A stretch of 54,697 nt of DNA from JACQXM01 sp964569425 (GTDB lineage: Bacteria; Planctomycetota; Phycisphaerae; UBA1845): NCBI GenBank assembly GCA_964569425.1, contig CAZMVD010000016.1, positions 1-54,697 of the forward strand. Direction: 5' to 3'. The position numbers were made by a program, and so were the translations under genes. This document shows, piece by piece, positions 1 through 8,944 of the stretch (within the stretch, counting starts at the first letter, position 1; each line of letters begins with the position of its first letter). The notes below the pieces were generated by a model that saw nothing but the letters and a program-made list of their open reading frames with translations, was not told the origin of the DNA and made no database searches.

Positions 1-1692
1 GGCAGGATCCTCCATGGCGCGCTGGCGCACGTCCACCTGTTGTTCCGCTTCCTGGATCGTCGTCTCCATTTCCTGGAGTTCCTTCTGCTCGCTGGCGGTG
101 AGGCCGGTTGTAGCGGACGGCGTCTTGGTTTTTTTCGGCTTGGATTTGGCGGCGGATTCGCCGCTCCCCGTTGCGCGGCGGCGCTGCGCCGCCTGCCACT
201 GCGCACAATCGCCGTACCGTCCGACGCGCCCTTCCCCGTCGAGCCCCAGGATTTCCGTACACACGCGGTCGAGCATGAATCGATCGTGCGTAACCAGGAC
301 GATCGCGCCCGGGAATTCGCAGAGACTTTCCTCCAGCACATCAAGCGTGGCGATGTCCAGGTCGTTGGTCGGCTCGTCGAGAATGAGCAGGTCGGCGGGG
401 CGCAGCATCAAGCGGGCAATCAGAATCCGCGCCTGTTCGCCGCCCGACAGTTCGCCCACCGGCATGTCGAGCTGATCGACGCGAAAAAGAAACTGCTTGG
501 CCCATGAACTGATGTGGATGTTCCGCCCTCGGAAACAAACATGGTCGTCCCGGCCGGCCAGCGCCTGCCGCAAAGAGATGCCGCGCGGCAATTCCTCGCG
601 CATCTGGTCGAACACGACGACGCGGAGATTCTCGGCGGCGACCACGGTGCCCTCGTCGGGCGGCAGCAGGCCGGCCAGAACCCGAATCAACGTGGTCTTG
701 CCGCTGCCGTTGGCGCCCAGCAGCCCCACCCGCGTGCCGGGAGACAGGAAAAGGGACACATTCTGGAAGAGTAGTTTCCCCCCGAGCGATTTGCTGACCC
801 CTTTGGCCTCCAGGAGTTTCCGGGATCCGCGGCCGGTGCTCTCGAAGTCGATGCCCGCCGTCGCGCTCTGGGCGTTGCGCTGCGTCAGGTCACGAAGTTC
901 ATCCTTGAGCCGGTAGGCTTCCTCGACCCGGTCCTTCGACTTGGTCCGTTGCGCCTTGGAGTTCGACTTGAGAAAGGCGGCCTCCCGCCGGACGATATTG
1001 GCCAGGACCATCTGTTGGGCCTGTTGGGCGTCGAGGAATTCGGCCCGCTTCTGAAGAAACACGCTGTAACTCCCGCTTACGCTGAAATAGCCCTCCGGAT
1101 AGACGGGGTTCAGTTCGACCACACGGTCGGTCACGCGCTCGAGAAAATACCGGTCGTGGCTGACCACGAGAAAAGCAAAAGGAGCGCCGAGGAGCAATTC
1201 CTCCAACCACTGAATGCCCTCGATATCGAGGTGGTTCGTCGGTTCGTCCAGCAGGAGCATGTCGGGTCGCTGGATCACCTCTCGCGCCAGCGCCAGACGC
1301 TTTCGCCAACCGCCGGAAAGGTCATCCACCGAACAATGCACGTTCTCGAATCCGAACTTACTGAGAATGGTGTTGACCCGCGTTTCCTGCTCATGCGGCT
1401 CCAAGGGCTGATGGGCGATCGCCGCGGCCACGGCGGACGCGATCGTGGCGCCCTGTTCAAACCGATCCTCCTGGGGCAGAAAACCGATTCGTGCCTGGCG
1501 ACGCCGGTTGACTTCACCGCCGTCGGCCTGCACCAGGCCGGCGAGAATCTTGAGAAACGTGGTCTTGCCCGCCCCGTTGGGGCCCAGGAAGCCGACGTGC
1601 TCGCCGTCCGCAAAGCTGATCGAAAGACCGTCGAAGATCTTGCGAGTCCCAAAGTGCTTTGAGATGGCCGCGGTGGTCAGCAACGTCGCCAT
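1..1692 (-). CDS. ABC-F family ATPase (duplicated ATP-binding protein), C-terminus cut by window edge
   Basis: Soluble ATPase of the ABC-F family, which acts on the ribosome (translation factor or ribosome protection) and not in membrane transport. The visible 564 codons hold two ABC domains: Walker A GPNGAGKTT at about residue 37, signature LSGGWRKRLALA near 125, Walker B LLLDEPTNHLD near 145; then a second Walker A GANGSGKTT near 325, signature LSGGEQARILIA near 412 and DEPTNDLD near 435. There is no membrane segment. A charged linker separates the domains, and a Glu/Gln-rich coiled coil starts after about residue 520, which is the Uup-type C-terminal extension. The ATG at 1692 follows a good ribosome binding site (GGAAGGAG). 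The reading frame is still open at base 1, so the stop lies outside the window. The exact subfamily (Uup, EttA or other) is not settled. Confidence 0.93.
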   Translation of the reverse strand, partial: MATLLTTAAISKHFGTRKIFDGLSISFADGEHVGFLGPNGAGKTTFLKILAGLVQADGGEVNRRRQARIGFLPQEDRFEQGATIASAVAAAIAHQPLEPHEQETRVNTILSKFGFENVHCSVDDLSGGWRKRLALAREVIQRPDMLLLDEPTNHLDIEGIQWLEELLLGAPFAFLVVSHDRYFLERVTDRVVELNPVYPEGYFSVSGSYSVFLQKRAEFLDAQQAQQMVLANIVRREAAFLKSNSKAQRTKSKDRVEEAYRLKDELRDLTQRNAQSATAGIDFESTGRGSRKLLEAKGVSKSLGGKLLFQNVSLFLSPGTRVGLLGANGSGKTTLIRVLAGLLPPDEGTVVAAENLRVVVFDQMREELPRGISLRQALAGRDDHVCFRGRNIHISSWAKQFLFRVDQLDMPVGELSGGEQARILIARLMLRPADLLILDEPTNDLDIATLDVLEESLCEFPGAIVLVTHDRFMLDRVCTEILGLDGEGRVGRYGDCAQWQAAQRRRATGSGESAAKSKPKKTKTPSATTGLTASEQKELQEMETTIQEAEQQVDVRQRAMEDPA

Positions 1693-2084
1693 GGTTCGCT
1701 CCTTCCGTGGATTGTGGCCAAGGTGCTGTGCCATCGCAAACCCCTGGCGTGGTTCATCGGAGCCGGTTGCGTCCGCCCTGCCGCGCGGACTCCTGCCGCC
1801 GCCGCCAATCGGCCGACCACGCAGCCGCCTCGCAATGCCGTGCCAGGGTCGACGTGTCCTGTGCGCGGCGGACTATCAGTTCCGCTGGAAAAAGGGCTGT
1901 AGCGTGGGGGACCGCCGAGACACCCGGATTCCGGTGCCCCGCCTAACGGACCATCGCCACGGTTGTCGATTCCAGATAGAATCCGGCTTTGCGATCGCGG
2001 CGTCGGCGATGAGCCCGCCTCCGGTGGTAATGGGTAGCGGCGGCCCCCTTCCTGGCGGGGCCAAGTGACAGAAAGGAAGTGCCC
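1693..2084. other. Intergenic region between divergent genes
   Basis: About 390 bases separate the divergently transcribed ABC-F and lipoprotein genes. The short frames here have no ribosome binding site and no recognisable protein. Promoters for both neighbours presumably lie here, but I see no clear -10/-35 pair. Confidence 0.5.
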
Positions 2085-2441
2085 ATGATTCGTTTGATTC
2101 AAGCGTTCGGATTAACGACTCTGACTTGCGGCGTGCTCTGGGGTTCCGGGTGTGCGAAGGACCGGGTTACCTACGACAACTACGCCATGATCCGCCAGAA
2201 TGCCACCTCTCAGTCCGAAGTCGTCGATCTTTTCGGCGAACCCACTCAGAAATTGGGCAACCAATGGATGTACGAGCGGCCGAAAGAGCACCGGTTCGTA
2301 TTCATCGACTTTGACGATTCCGGCCGGGTGGTGCGCAAACAGTGGATCGACGCCAAGGATGCCGCCTGGGAAGACAGCCGCGGTCCGGCGGACGGCGCCT
2401 CGAAGTCGGAAAAAACGACCATCGAGCGCACTACGCCCTAG
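2085..2441 (+). CDS. Small lipoprotein, BamE/SmpA-like
   Basis: Predicted exported lipoprotein of 118 residues. The N-terminus has a hydrophobic stretch ending in GSGC, a lipobox, so the mature protein would start at Cys. The body (roughly residues 35-95) has the BamE/SmpA pattern: a segment like IRQNATSQSEVVDLFGEP, then a Trp-Tyr strand and FIDFDDSGRVVRKQW. In other bacteria such proteins are small outer-membrane assembly or envelope lipoproteins. An earlier GTG at 2079 is in frame, but the ATG at 2085 is 5 bases after GAAAGGAAG and is preferred. The acidic tail is poorly conserved in character. It stands alone, with no operon partner close by. The family assignment is tentative; the lipoprotein call is firm. 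Confidence 0.8.
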   Translation: MIRLIQAFGLTTLTCGVLWGSGCAKDRVTYDNYAMIRQNATSQSEVVDLFGEPTQKLGNQWMYERPKEHRFVFIDFDDSGRVVRKQWIDAKDAAWEDSRGPADGASKSEKTTIERTTP

Positions 2442-2604
2442 TAAGCGGTGACAGGGGGCGCGCTCCCATGGGCTTTCGTGCGAGCCCGGGCGGCCTCGGC
2501 ACGTCGCGTGATGCGTCGCGTTGACGCCTACGCAAACGATTCCTACACTTGAATGGGGGAAGGATTGCGCGCACGTCCGATCATGTGCGGAAAGAGGCAA
2601 CACC

Positions 2605-3432
2605 GTGGCCGCTGGATCTGGTAGCTCACCTGTCAGAGAACAACTGGTTCGACTCCGCGCGGCGCACAGCAGCCATTCCAGCACTTTCGATGAGCTGTTC
2701 AGTGCGCAGCTACACCGACAATCGTGGGGAGTGATTGAGTTCACCGATGTCTACCGGGCTATGGCGTGGCTTTGCGCGCGCACGGTGCATGGTCGTTTTG
2801 AGCACACTCCACGCGCGGTGGTTGCGTGCGTGGATCACCTGGCGCCCGAGGAGTTCGAATTCTTTGCGCTGGTCGCCCAGCTTCGCCCGGGCCTGACGGT
2901 GCTGGTCTATGGACAGGATGGTTCCTCGGGTGTCGGCAGGGCGCTGCAGGCGGGCGCCACGGGAACCTTGACCCCCGCAACCTTGGAGGCGCTGCGTAAC
3001 GACACGAAAGGCGCGGTGCAGAGCGACGCGCCGGTGGCCGGGCCCGTTGTAAATACGCCCGAATCGCCGGCTCCGCCTTCCACGGCCGGCGTCGAGGAAG
3101 AAGAAGAGGAAGAAGAACTGTTGTCTGAGCCCGCGGAAGATGAAGAACTCGAAGCGGCGCCGCCGACGCGTGTTCCCTGGCGGACCTACGACGACCGTCC
3201 GCAGCGCCTCGCGCCCACACGCCGTCCAAACGGCAACGGGGCGGACGCACGCCCGACCGGGCCGGGGACGCCCCGGAGTCGCAACTCGGCCCCGCTGCTT
3301 ACGGAAGAAGAACTGCGGGCGTTGATCGGTGATGATGTTTCGTCCCTGGCTCCCCCCGGATCGGGTTTCCGCCAGGAAAATGTCCACGGCCATGGAGAAG
3401 GGGATCCCCATGACTCTCAGCGCCGTGGATAG
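2605..3432 (+). CDS. Pseudo-receiver protein with acidic linker, coupled to the GGDEF gene
   Basis: Protein of about 275 residues with no firm family. The N-terminal half (about residues 70-140 from this start) alternates strands and helices like a response-regulator receiver (VVACVDHLAPEEF, LTVLVYGQDG, ALQAGATGTLTP) but lacks an obvious phosphoacceptor Asp set. It is followed by a Pro-rich linker, a run of eight Glu, a basic stretch, and a C-terminal LLTEEELRALIGDDV motif that resembles the LSQxEIDALL motif at the start of FliM/FliN. The start is uncertain: GTG 2605 has AAAGAGG seven bases upstream, while a TTG at 2521 would add 28 residues. The 3' end overlaps the next gene by 23 bases, so the two are probably translated together and act in one signalling circuit. 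Confidence 0.7.
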   Translation: MAAGSGSSPVREQLVRLRAAHSSHSSTFDELFSAQLHRQSWGVIEFTDVYRAMAWLCARTVHGRFEHTPRAVVACVDHLAPEEFEFFALVAQLRPGLTVLVYGQDGSSGVGRALQAGATGTLTPATLEALRNDTKGAVQSDAPVAGPVVNTPESPAPPSTAGVEEEEEEEELLSEPAEDEELEAAPPTRVPWRTYDDRPQRLAPTRRPNGNGADARPTGPGTPRSRNSAPLLTEEELRALIGDDVSSLAPPGSGFRQENVHGHGEGDPHDSQRRG

Positions 3433-4738
3433 CGCCTTCGATCCGCTGGCGGGTGACCGGCTGGTGCTGATCGGCGAACAGCGTCCGGAGCGCCCCCTGG
3501 CCGTCGAACTTCGGCGCCGTTACGCCGACTGGCGGGTGCACACGTGCGACACCTATCTTTCGGGCATTGTGGAAGTTGCGCGGCGCGCCCCGCGCGGCGT
3601 GATCGCCTGGGTTGCACCGGGATCGCGCCGGCTGGATGGGGCCATTGCCGGCCTGCGGCAGGCCGCCGGACCGCGCACCCGCATTGTCCTTTGTTGTCCC
3701 CCCTCGGCAGAGCCGCTGGCGCGGAGTGTGCTGCCTGAAGGTGCGGATGATTACATTCTTTTTCCCGTCGAGGGCGCTGATCTGGATCGTGCCCTGGGTC
3801 TGGCTCATCCGCCGCCGTTGACCAACGAGCCGGCGATTCCGTCAGATCCGGCGGTGGAGCTTGAGGCGCTGGCCGCGGCGCTCGTGGTTCCGGTCGACGA
3901 CCCCAGGAATCTGGTCGAGCGGCTGGCGCGGCTGGTTCGCGCGGCGCTGGGCGCCCGCGGCGTGGTGGTGGTGGTGGAGGGGTCTACGGTCACCGCGGGA
4001 GAGGGCGTGCTGCAGCCCGTCCTCAGTGCTCCTGTCGTGGGCGATGGCGTCACCATAGGCCGGATCGTCGTCGGCGCACGTGAAGTGCCCTATGGTGCGA
4101 AGGATGTGCACCGGCTCACACAGTACGCCGCCATCGCCGGCCAGGTGATCGCACGATCGACCCGCGAGCGCAATTGGCGCCGCCTGGCCTACACCGACGA
4201 ATGCAGCGGTTTGCCCAACCGTCGCTACCTGTTCGAGCGCCTCGACGACATTCTTCGCCGCGCCGCGGTCGAGCGCTTTGCCGTGACGGTGCTGCTCTTC
4301 GACGTCGACAATTTCAAGCACTACAATGACAAGTTCGGCCATGCCACGGGGGATGAGATCATCCGGCTGATCGGCCGGCTTTTCCGCCAGCACTGCCGCG
4401 AGCAGGATGTCGTGACCCGTTACGGGGGCGACGAGTTTGCGGTGGTTTTCTGGGATCCGGAGGGAACGCGCGTGGCCGGTTCCGCGCACCCCGGCTGTGC
4501 GCTGAACGTCCTCGACCGTTTCAAGGACGCGCTCAAGACCCAGCCCTTCGCCGCGCTGGGTCCCGCGGCGCGGGGGACGCTGACCATCAGCGGCGGGCTG
4601 GCCACCTACCCCTGGGACGGGACGACCCGCGCTGACCTGCTCGGCCGCGCCGACGAAGCGCTCCTGGCCGCCAAACGCGCGGGTAAGAATCGCATTATTC
4701 TGCTTGGCCAGAGCCCCGAGTCCGGGCAGGACGAATAA
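3410..4738 (+). CDS. Diguanylate cyclase (GGDEF) with N-terminal pseudo-receiver and central GAF-like region
   Basis: Makes cyclic di-GMP from two GTP. The protein has 442 residues. Residues 1-125 look like a degenerate receiver domain; about 150-255 is GAF-like (alternating hydrophobic strands, ARGVVVVVEGS); the GGDEF domain begins at about 262 with DECSGLPNRRYLFERL. The active site RYGGDEF is intact near residue 338, and the metal-binding DVDNFKHYND segment is present. An RxxD motif (REQD) lies exactly five residues before GGDEF, matching the allosteric product-inhibition site, so the enzyme is probably active and feedback-inhibited. I place the start at ATG 3410, nine bases after GGAGAAGGGG; in-frame upstream codons back to 3329 lie inside the previous gene and lack a site. 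No EAL or HD-GYP domain is fused. Confidence 0.93.
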   Translation: MTLSAVDSAFDPLAGDRLVLIGEQRPERPLAVELRRRYADWRVHTCDTYLSGIVEVARRAPRGVIAWVAPGSRRLDGAIAGLRQAAGPRTRIVLCCPPSAEPLARSVLPEGADDYILFPVEGADLDRALGLAHPPPLTNEPAIPSDPAVELEALAAALVVPVDDPRNLVERLARLVRAALGARGVVVVVEGSTVTAGEGVLQPVLSAPVVGDGVTIGRIVVGAREVPYGAKDVHRLTQYAAIAGQVIARSTRERNWRRLAYTDECSGLPNRRYLFERLDDILRRAAVERFAVTVLLFDVDNFKHYNDKFGHATGDEIIRLIGRLFRQHCREQDVVTRYGGDEFAVVFWDPEGTRVAGSAHPGCALNVLDRFKDALKTQPFAALGPAARGTLTISGGLATYPWDGTTRADLLGRADEALLAAKRAGKNRIILLGQSPESGQDE

Positions 4739-4979
4739 GCACCAATCCGAGCAGCGGCGGCCGGGACACCCGCGCGGACCGAAGGCCGCGGTTTCTATTA
4801 AGAATGGGATCGGCCCAATGCGCGGCGGGTGCGGCGCGTTCGCCGGAGGCGGCGGAGTGTGCATTTCGTTTGCCAGCGTGGCGCGGTATAAGGTCCGGGC
4901 GTGAAAGACAGTGTGGCCGGTCGGATCGGGCTCGGGAGCCCCGTCAATCGCCATTCCTGATGGGGCGTTCGGCATTCCC

Positions 4980-6569
4980 ATGTACAAGTGGTTTCTCGCA
5001 ACTCGATACCTGCACACCAAGCTGATCGCCTTCTTCGGCATCGCCAGCGTCATGCTGTGCGTGGCCATGGTGCTGGTGGTAATGAGCGTGATGGGCGGGT
5101 TTCTGGATACGATCCGCGCCCGCTCGCGCGGCTTGCACAGTGAGATTGTGCTGGAAAGCGGGTCGCTTCAGGGGTTCCCTTATTACGCAGAGTTTTCGGA
5201 GTATGCCAGCCGCCAACTGCCCAATGTGGTACGGGTAACTACCCCGTCCATATACACGTACGGCGTGCTGCGCGTGCCGGCCACGACGGAAACCAAACCG
5301 GTGCGGGTGCTGGGCGTGCGGCTTGAAGAGTTCGTTCAGATCAACGACTTCGGGAAGGGGCTCTTTTACGACCGGTACTACCCCGGTACCACGCGCTTGA
5401 GTCCGCAGCGCATGCCGGTGGCCGGCTTCAGCGAACGGGGCGAACTGCGCCTCCCGTCTGATCTGGAGGAAGCGAACGCGCGGTGGCGCGCCGCGGAAGC
5501 AGACCCAAAGGCGATCGCCGCGTACGACCGCTCTCCGTTCGAGAAGACTCCGTTTCCCTACGTCACACCCTCCGTCGATGCGGAACGTGTGTACGCCGTT
5601 GATGTGGAAGGCCCGCGCCATGCCGGGGAAGAACGGCACGGCATCATTCTGGGCACCGACCTGATCAACTACCGCCGGCCCGATGGCAACTTTGACCGCC
5701 ACCTCGCCCGCGGCACGGACATTGCGCTGACGTTGATGCCGTTGAGCCCGTCGGGAAACCCCCTCGGCGAGCCGCCGGTCAAGCTGCTCCTGCGCTACAC
5801 AGACGACTCGCGCAGCGGCATCTACGAAATCGACAGCCTGTGCGTATACGTGGACGTGGACATGCTCCAGCAGAAGCTGGCCATGGACGCGCAGCCGCTG
5901 GTGGACGGCGGGTTCACCAAGCCGCGGGTCAGCCAATTGCTCATCGGGCTTCAGCCGGGCGCTAAACTCGATGAAGCCAAGGCGCTGATCGCCGACGCCT
6001 GGCGGCGCTTCACGCGCGAGCTGGGCGACGGGCTGACGGACGCCGAGGCGCGGGCGCTGGGGTTCGTGGACGTGTACACGTGGGAGGATCTCCAGCGGCC
6101 GTTTATCGCCGCGGTGGAAAAAGAAAAGATCCTTGTCACGCTGCTCTTTTCGCTGATCAGCATTGTGGCGATCGCCCTGGTGGGGTGCATTTTCTACATG
6201 ATCGTGGAGAAGAAGACCAAGGATATCGGCATTCTCAAAGCGCTGGGGGCATCGAGCCGCGGGGTGGCGGGGTTGTTTATCACCTACGCGGGGGCGGTGG
6301 GGGTGGTCGGGGCGATTCTCGGAGTGCTGGCGGGGTCGTTGTTCGTGTGGAACGTGAACGATATTCAGGACTGGCTGGCGAGCCTGCACCCGCAGCTCCG
6401 CGTGTGGAGTCCGGAAATCTACTCCTTCGATCGCATTCCCGAAATCGTCAAGCGGGCCGATGCATTGTGGATCGGTTCAGTCGCGATACTGGCGTCGATC
6501 GTCGGTTCATTGATTCCTGCGTTTATTGCCGGCCGGGTCTGGCCGGTGGCGGCACTGCGCTATGAATAG
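4980..6569 (+). CDS. lolC: LolC/LolE-type lipoprotein-release permease (FtsX/MacB fold)
   Basis: Inner-membrane permease of the Lol ABC system that extracts lipoproteins for outer-membrane delivery. From ATG 4980 it has 529 residues. It has one membrane helix near residues 18-42 just after the family-typical start MYKWFLATRYLHTKL, a large periplasmic domain to about 380, then three helices with the conserved segment EKKTKDIGILKALGAS between the second and third helices. Upstream in-frame codons reach 4911, but the extra residues do not fit the family start. No clear ribosome binding site precedes 4980. The ATPase gene lolD follows 81 bases later. There is only one permease gene here, so the complex may be a homodimer as in organisms with a single LolC/E protein. 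Confidence 0.9.
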   Translation: MYKWFLATRYLHTKLIAFFGIASVMLCVAMVLVVMSVMGGFLDTIRARSRGLHSEIVLESGSLQGFPYYAEFSEYASRQLPNVVRVTTPSIYTYGVLRVPATTETKPVRVLGVRLEEFVQINDFGKGLFYDRYYPGTTRLSPQRMPVAGFSERGELRLPSDLEEANARWRAAEADPKAIAAYDRSPFEKTPFPYVTPSVDAERVYAVDVEGPRHAGEERHGIILGTDLINYRRPDGNFDRHLARGTDIALTLMPLSPSGNPLGEPPVKLLLRYTDDSRSGIYEIDSLCVYVDVDMLQQKLAMDAQPLVDGGFTKPRVSQLLIGLQPGAKLDEAKALIADAWRRFTRELGDGLTDAEARALGFVDVYTWEDLQRPFIAAVEKEKILVTLLFSLISIVAIALVGCIFYMIVEKKTKDIGILKALGASSRGVAGLFITYAGAVGVVGAILGVLAGSLFVWNVNDIQDWLASLHPQLRVWSPEIYSFDRIPEIVKRADALWIGSVAILASIVGSLIPAFIAGRVWPVAALRYE

Positions 6570-6650
6570 ACTGTCTCTACACGGGGGGGCGTTGGTCAAC
6601 GCGTCCCGGTTGCCTTTGCCGCAAGGGCGACACTCCCTCTATTCGCCGGA

Positions 6651-7403
6651 ATGAACGCCATGCTCCGCGCACAGGGTATCCACAAGACATATCAGATGGG
6701 CCGGGCGAAGGTGCGGGTCCTGCGCGATGCCTCTGTCCACGTCGGAGAGGGCGAGTTTCTGGTGATTATGGGGGCGAGCGGCTCGGGCAAGAGCACCTTG
6801 CTGCACATCCTCGGTGCCTTGGACATCCCCGATCGCGGACAGGTTATATACCGCAAGCAAGACCTGTTTACCGGACCCGCCTCCGTCCGTGAGTACTATC
6901 GCAATCATGACGTCGGGTTCGTTTTCCAGTTCTACCACCTGTTACCGGAACTCAATGTTCTGGAAAACGTGCTCATTCCGCGTCTGGTCAAACACTCGTT
7001 CTGGGGTTGGCGGTCGGCCCGCGGCGATGCGCACCGCGAGGCGGCGGCCATGCTGGAACGGGTCGGCCTTGCAGAACGCGCCCGCCACCGACCGGCGGAG
7101 CTTTCGGGCGGGGAGCGGCAGCGTGTGGCGATTGCCCGGGCGCTGATTAATCGGCCTTCGCTCTTGCTTGCGGACGAGCCAACCGGTAATCTGGACGCGG
7201 CAATCGGCGCCGAGATTCTGGCGCTGCTTGCCGAATTCAATGCCGCCGGTCAGACCATTGTCATGGTCACTCACGACGCCAAGGTGGCCTCTCAGGCCCA
7301 TCGGCAGGTGCGACTGGTGGACGGCGGCATCCGCGAATCGGGCGAACGCGAACCCCGAAGCGGCTCGCCTTCCGCCCGCGTGTCCCGGGAGGCGGTCCCA
7401 TGA
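6651..7403 (+). CDS. lolD: LolD-type ABC transporter ATP-binding protein
   Basis: Cytoplasmic ATPase that powers the LolC/E permease encoded just upstream. It has 250 residues with all nucleotide-binding elements: Walker A GASGSGKST at 41-49, Q-loop FQFYHLLPELNV, signature LSGGERQRVAIARAL near 147, Walker B LLLADEPTGNLD near 165 and switch-His VMVTHD near 203. The FQFYHLLPELNVLENV sequence after the Q-loop is typical of the LolD/MacB subgroup. The basic, Ser/Pro-rich tail after the last strand is longer than usual. The stop overlaps the ATG of the following aminotransferase gene (ATGA), so they are co-transcribed even though the functions are unrelated. Confidence 0.92.
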   Translation: MNAMLRAQGIHKTYQMGRAKVRVLRDASVHVGEGEFLVIMGASGSGKSTLLHILGALDIPDRGQVIYRKQDLFTGPASVREYYRNHDVGFVFQFYHLLPELNVLENVLIPRLVKHSFWGWRSARGDAHREAAAMLERVGLAERARHRPAELSGGERQRVAIARALINRPSLLLADEPTGNLDAAIGAEILALLAEFNAAGQTIVMVTHDAKVASQAHRQVRLVDGGIRESGEREPRSGSPSARVSREAVP

Positions 7404-8335
7404 CCACGTTGACTTCAGAGGTAGAGGTGACCCCCATGACCGCGAATCCTTTTGCTCCGCGGCCCGAACTGAAAGTATGGATGGGTGACGGCGTGGTGCC
7501 GGTGTCCGAGGCACGCGTATCGGTTTTCGATCACGCGCTGCTCTACGGCGACGGCGTCTTTGAAGGCATCCGCATTTATCACGGGAAGATCTTCAAAGAA
7601 AAAGAACACATCAAGCGGTTTTTCGAATCGGCCAAGGTCATACGCCTTGAGCTGCCCATGACGCCCGAAGAAATCAGCAGCGCAATGTACGAGACGATGC
7701 GCGCCAACGGCATCACGCGAGACGGCTACATTCGCCTGGTGGCCACGCGCGGCGTGGGATTGCTGGGTATTTCGGTGGCCCACACGGCGTGCCCCAACAT
7801 CATTGTCATCGCCGACAAGATCGCCTTGTACGCGCCGGAAGTTTATCAGCGCGGGCTGCGGTGCATTATCTCCAGCATCATTCGCAACCACCCCAACGCC
7901 ACCAGCCCGCGGGTCAAGTCGCTCAACTACCTCAACAACATCATGGCCAAACTTGAAGCCAAGGACGCCGGCGCCGACGAAGCCATCATGCTCAACCATG
8001 TGGGCCACGTCGCCGAGTGCACCGGTGACAACATTTTCCTGGTCCGCGGCGGGGAGCTCGTCACGCCCAGCACCAGCGAAGGCATCCTCGAGGGCATCAC
8101 CCGCAATCTGGTGATGGAACTCGCCCGCAAGCGCGGCATTCCCGTTTCTGAGAAGGTGCTTGTTCGCCACGACCTCTACGTCGCCGATGAGTGCTTTGCC
8201 ACCGGCACGGCCGCGGAGATTATCGCGATTGTCGAAATCAACAAGCGCACCGTGGGCGACGGCCGGCCCGGCCCGATCACCCGACAACTGCTCGAGGACT
8301 TCATCGAATACCGAAACGCGTACGCGAAGGGATAG
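7400..8335 (+). CDS. ilvE: Branched-chain amino acid aminotransferase (class IV, PLP)
   Basis: PLP-dependent transaminase of fold type IV, most likely interconverting Leu/Ile/Val and their 2-oxo acids with glutamate. It has 311 residues. Family features are the N-terminal VWMGDGVVPVSEARVSVFDHALLYGDGVFEGIR region (a common IlvE pattern), the catalytic lysine in RVKSLNYLNN (about Lys173), and the phosphate-binding ECTGDNIFLV and TRNLVMELA segments. D-amino-acid aminotransferase and aminodeoxychorismate lyase share the fold, but the SLNYLNN lysine context points to IlvE. The first ATG (7400) overlaps the lolD stop and has GGGAGG upstream; an ATG at 7436 would remove 12 residues that look dispensable. 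This is the last gene of the lolC-lolD-ilvE unit. Confidence 0.9.
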   Translation: MTTLTSEVEVTPMTANPFAPRPELKVWMGDGVVPVSEARVSVFDHALLYGDGVFEGIRIYHGKIFKEKEHIKRFFESAKVIRLELPMTPEEISSAMYETMRANGITRDGYIRLVATRGVGLLGISVAHTACPNIIVIADKIALYAPEVYQRGLRCIISSIIRNHPNATSPRVKSLNYLNNIMAKLEAKDAGADEAIMLNHVGHVAECTGDNIFLVRGGELVTPSTSEGILEGITRNLVMELARKRGIPVSEKVLVRHDLYVADECFATGTAAEIIAIVEINKRTVGDGRPGPITRQLLEDFIEYRNAYAKG

Positions 8336-8707
8336 GCTTCCCCGTCAGGTCTGGCGCCACTCTGGACGTGACTTGCCCGACTATCGGGACGAAACCATGA
8401 TCCTGGTCGGCGTTGTGATGCCTTTCGTCAGCCTGAACGGCACGTGAGTCGATTTCGGCGCCTGGCATGGCGAGCGACTTCGAACGGCCGTGTTCATCCG
8501 GGGCGGGCGAATCGGGCGACCTACTCGCGTGTTTCGGCAGTCTGTCAGGACTTGGTGTTTATCAGTCCGAAGTCTTACCAGAATGAAAACGCCGCGGCCC
8601 GAGAGGTTATCTCTGACCGCGGCGCCTGTATTCATGTTCCCTTGCGCCTGCGAACGAGCGAATCGCGTGAGGGGTGCGCACCAGGAACGGCGGGGGTGCG
8701 TAACCGA
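8336..8707. other. Convergent intergenic region
   Basis: About 370 bases between the ends of the aminotransferase and the small lipoprotein gene. The only structure I see is the hairpin at 8586-8624. No convincing coding frame. Confidence 0.5.
8586..8624 (-). terminator. Rho-independent terminator for the small lipoprotein gene
   Basis: On the minus strand a perfect 8-bp stem, CGCCGCGG (8624-8617) with CCGCGGCG (8597-8590), is followed at once by TTTT (8589-8586). A second inner stem AGAG/CTCT lies in the loop. It sits about 85 bases past the lipoprotein stop codon. Confidence 0.65.
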
Positions 8708-8944
8708 TTACGTGGTCGTCAGCCCGCCGCCGGTGGTGGTCGTCGTTCCGCCGCCGTCGTCGTCGAGGCTGATGAAGAACGCGGAAATCAGTGCTTCGGA
8801 AAGACTCTGGGTCGTTTCCTCCAGCCCGGCCAGCAGCGTAGCGCGGACGCGCGAATCGCAACCGCTGAGCTGAAACGCGCTGCCACCTACGGCCAGGGCC
8901 ATCGTCAGGCGGATGAATCGATCCCGAAGGTTTCTGCTGGTCAT
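8708..8944 (-). CDS. Small hypothetical lipoprotein with Gly/Thr-rich tail
   Basis: A 78-residue exported protein of unknown role. The first 29 residues form a signal peptide (basic MTSRNLRDRFIR, hydrophobic core, lipobox LSGC), then a short amphipathic helix (residues about 35-60), an Asp cluster DDDGGG and a low-complexity TTTTTGGGLTTT end. The ATG at 8944 lies nine bases after a perfect AAGGAG; a TTG at 8950 is in frame but unnecessary. The good ribosome binding site, lipobox and downstream terminator together make this a real gene despite its size. It is a stand-alone gene, divergent from folE and far from it. I do not recognise a family. Confidence 0.75.
   Translation of the reverse strand: MTSRNLRDRFIRLTMALAVGGSAFQLSGCDSRVRATLLAGLEETTQSLSEALISAFFISLDDDGGGTTTTTGGGLTTT

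Noticed and set aside
949..1662. Long plus-strand frame (237 codons) over the ABC-F gene.
   Set aside because: It is a shadow of the minus-strand gene, whose Walker and signature motifs are unmistakable.
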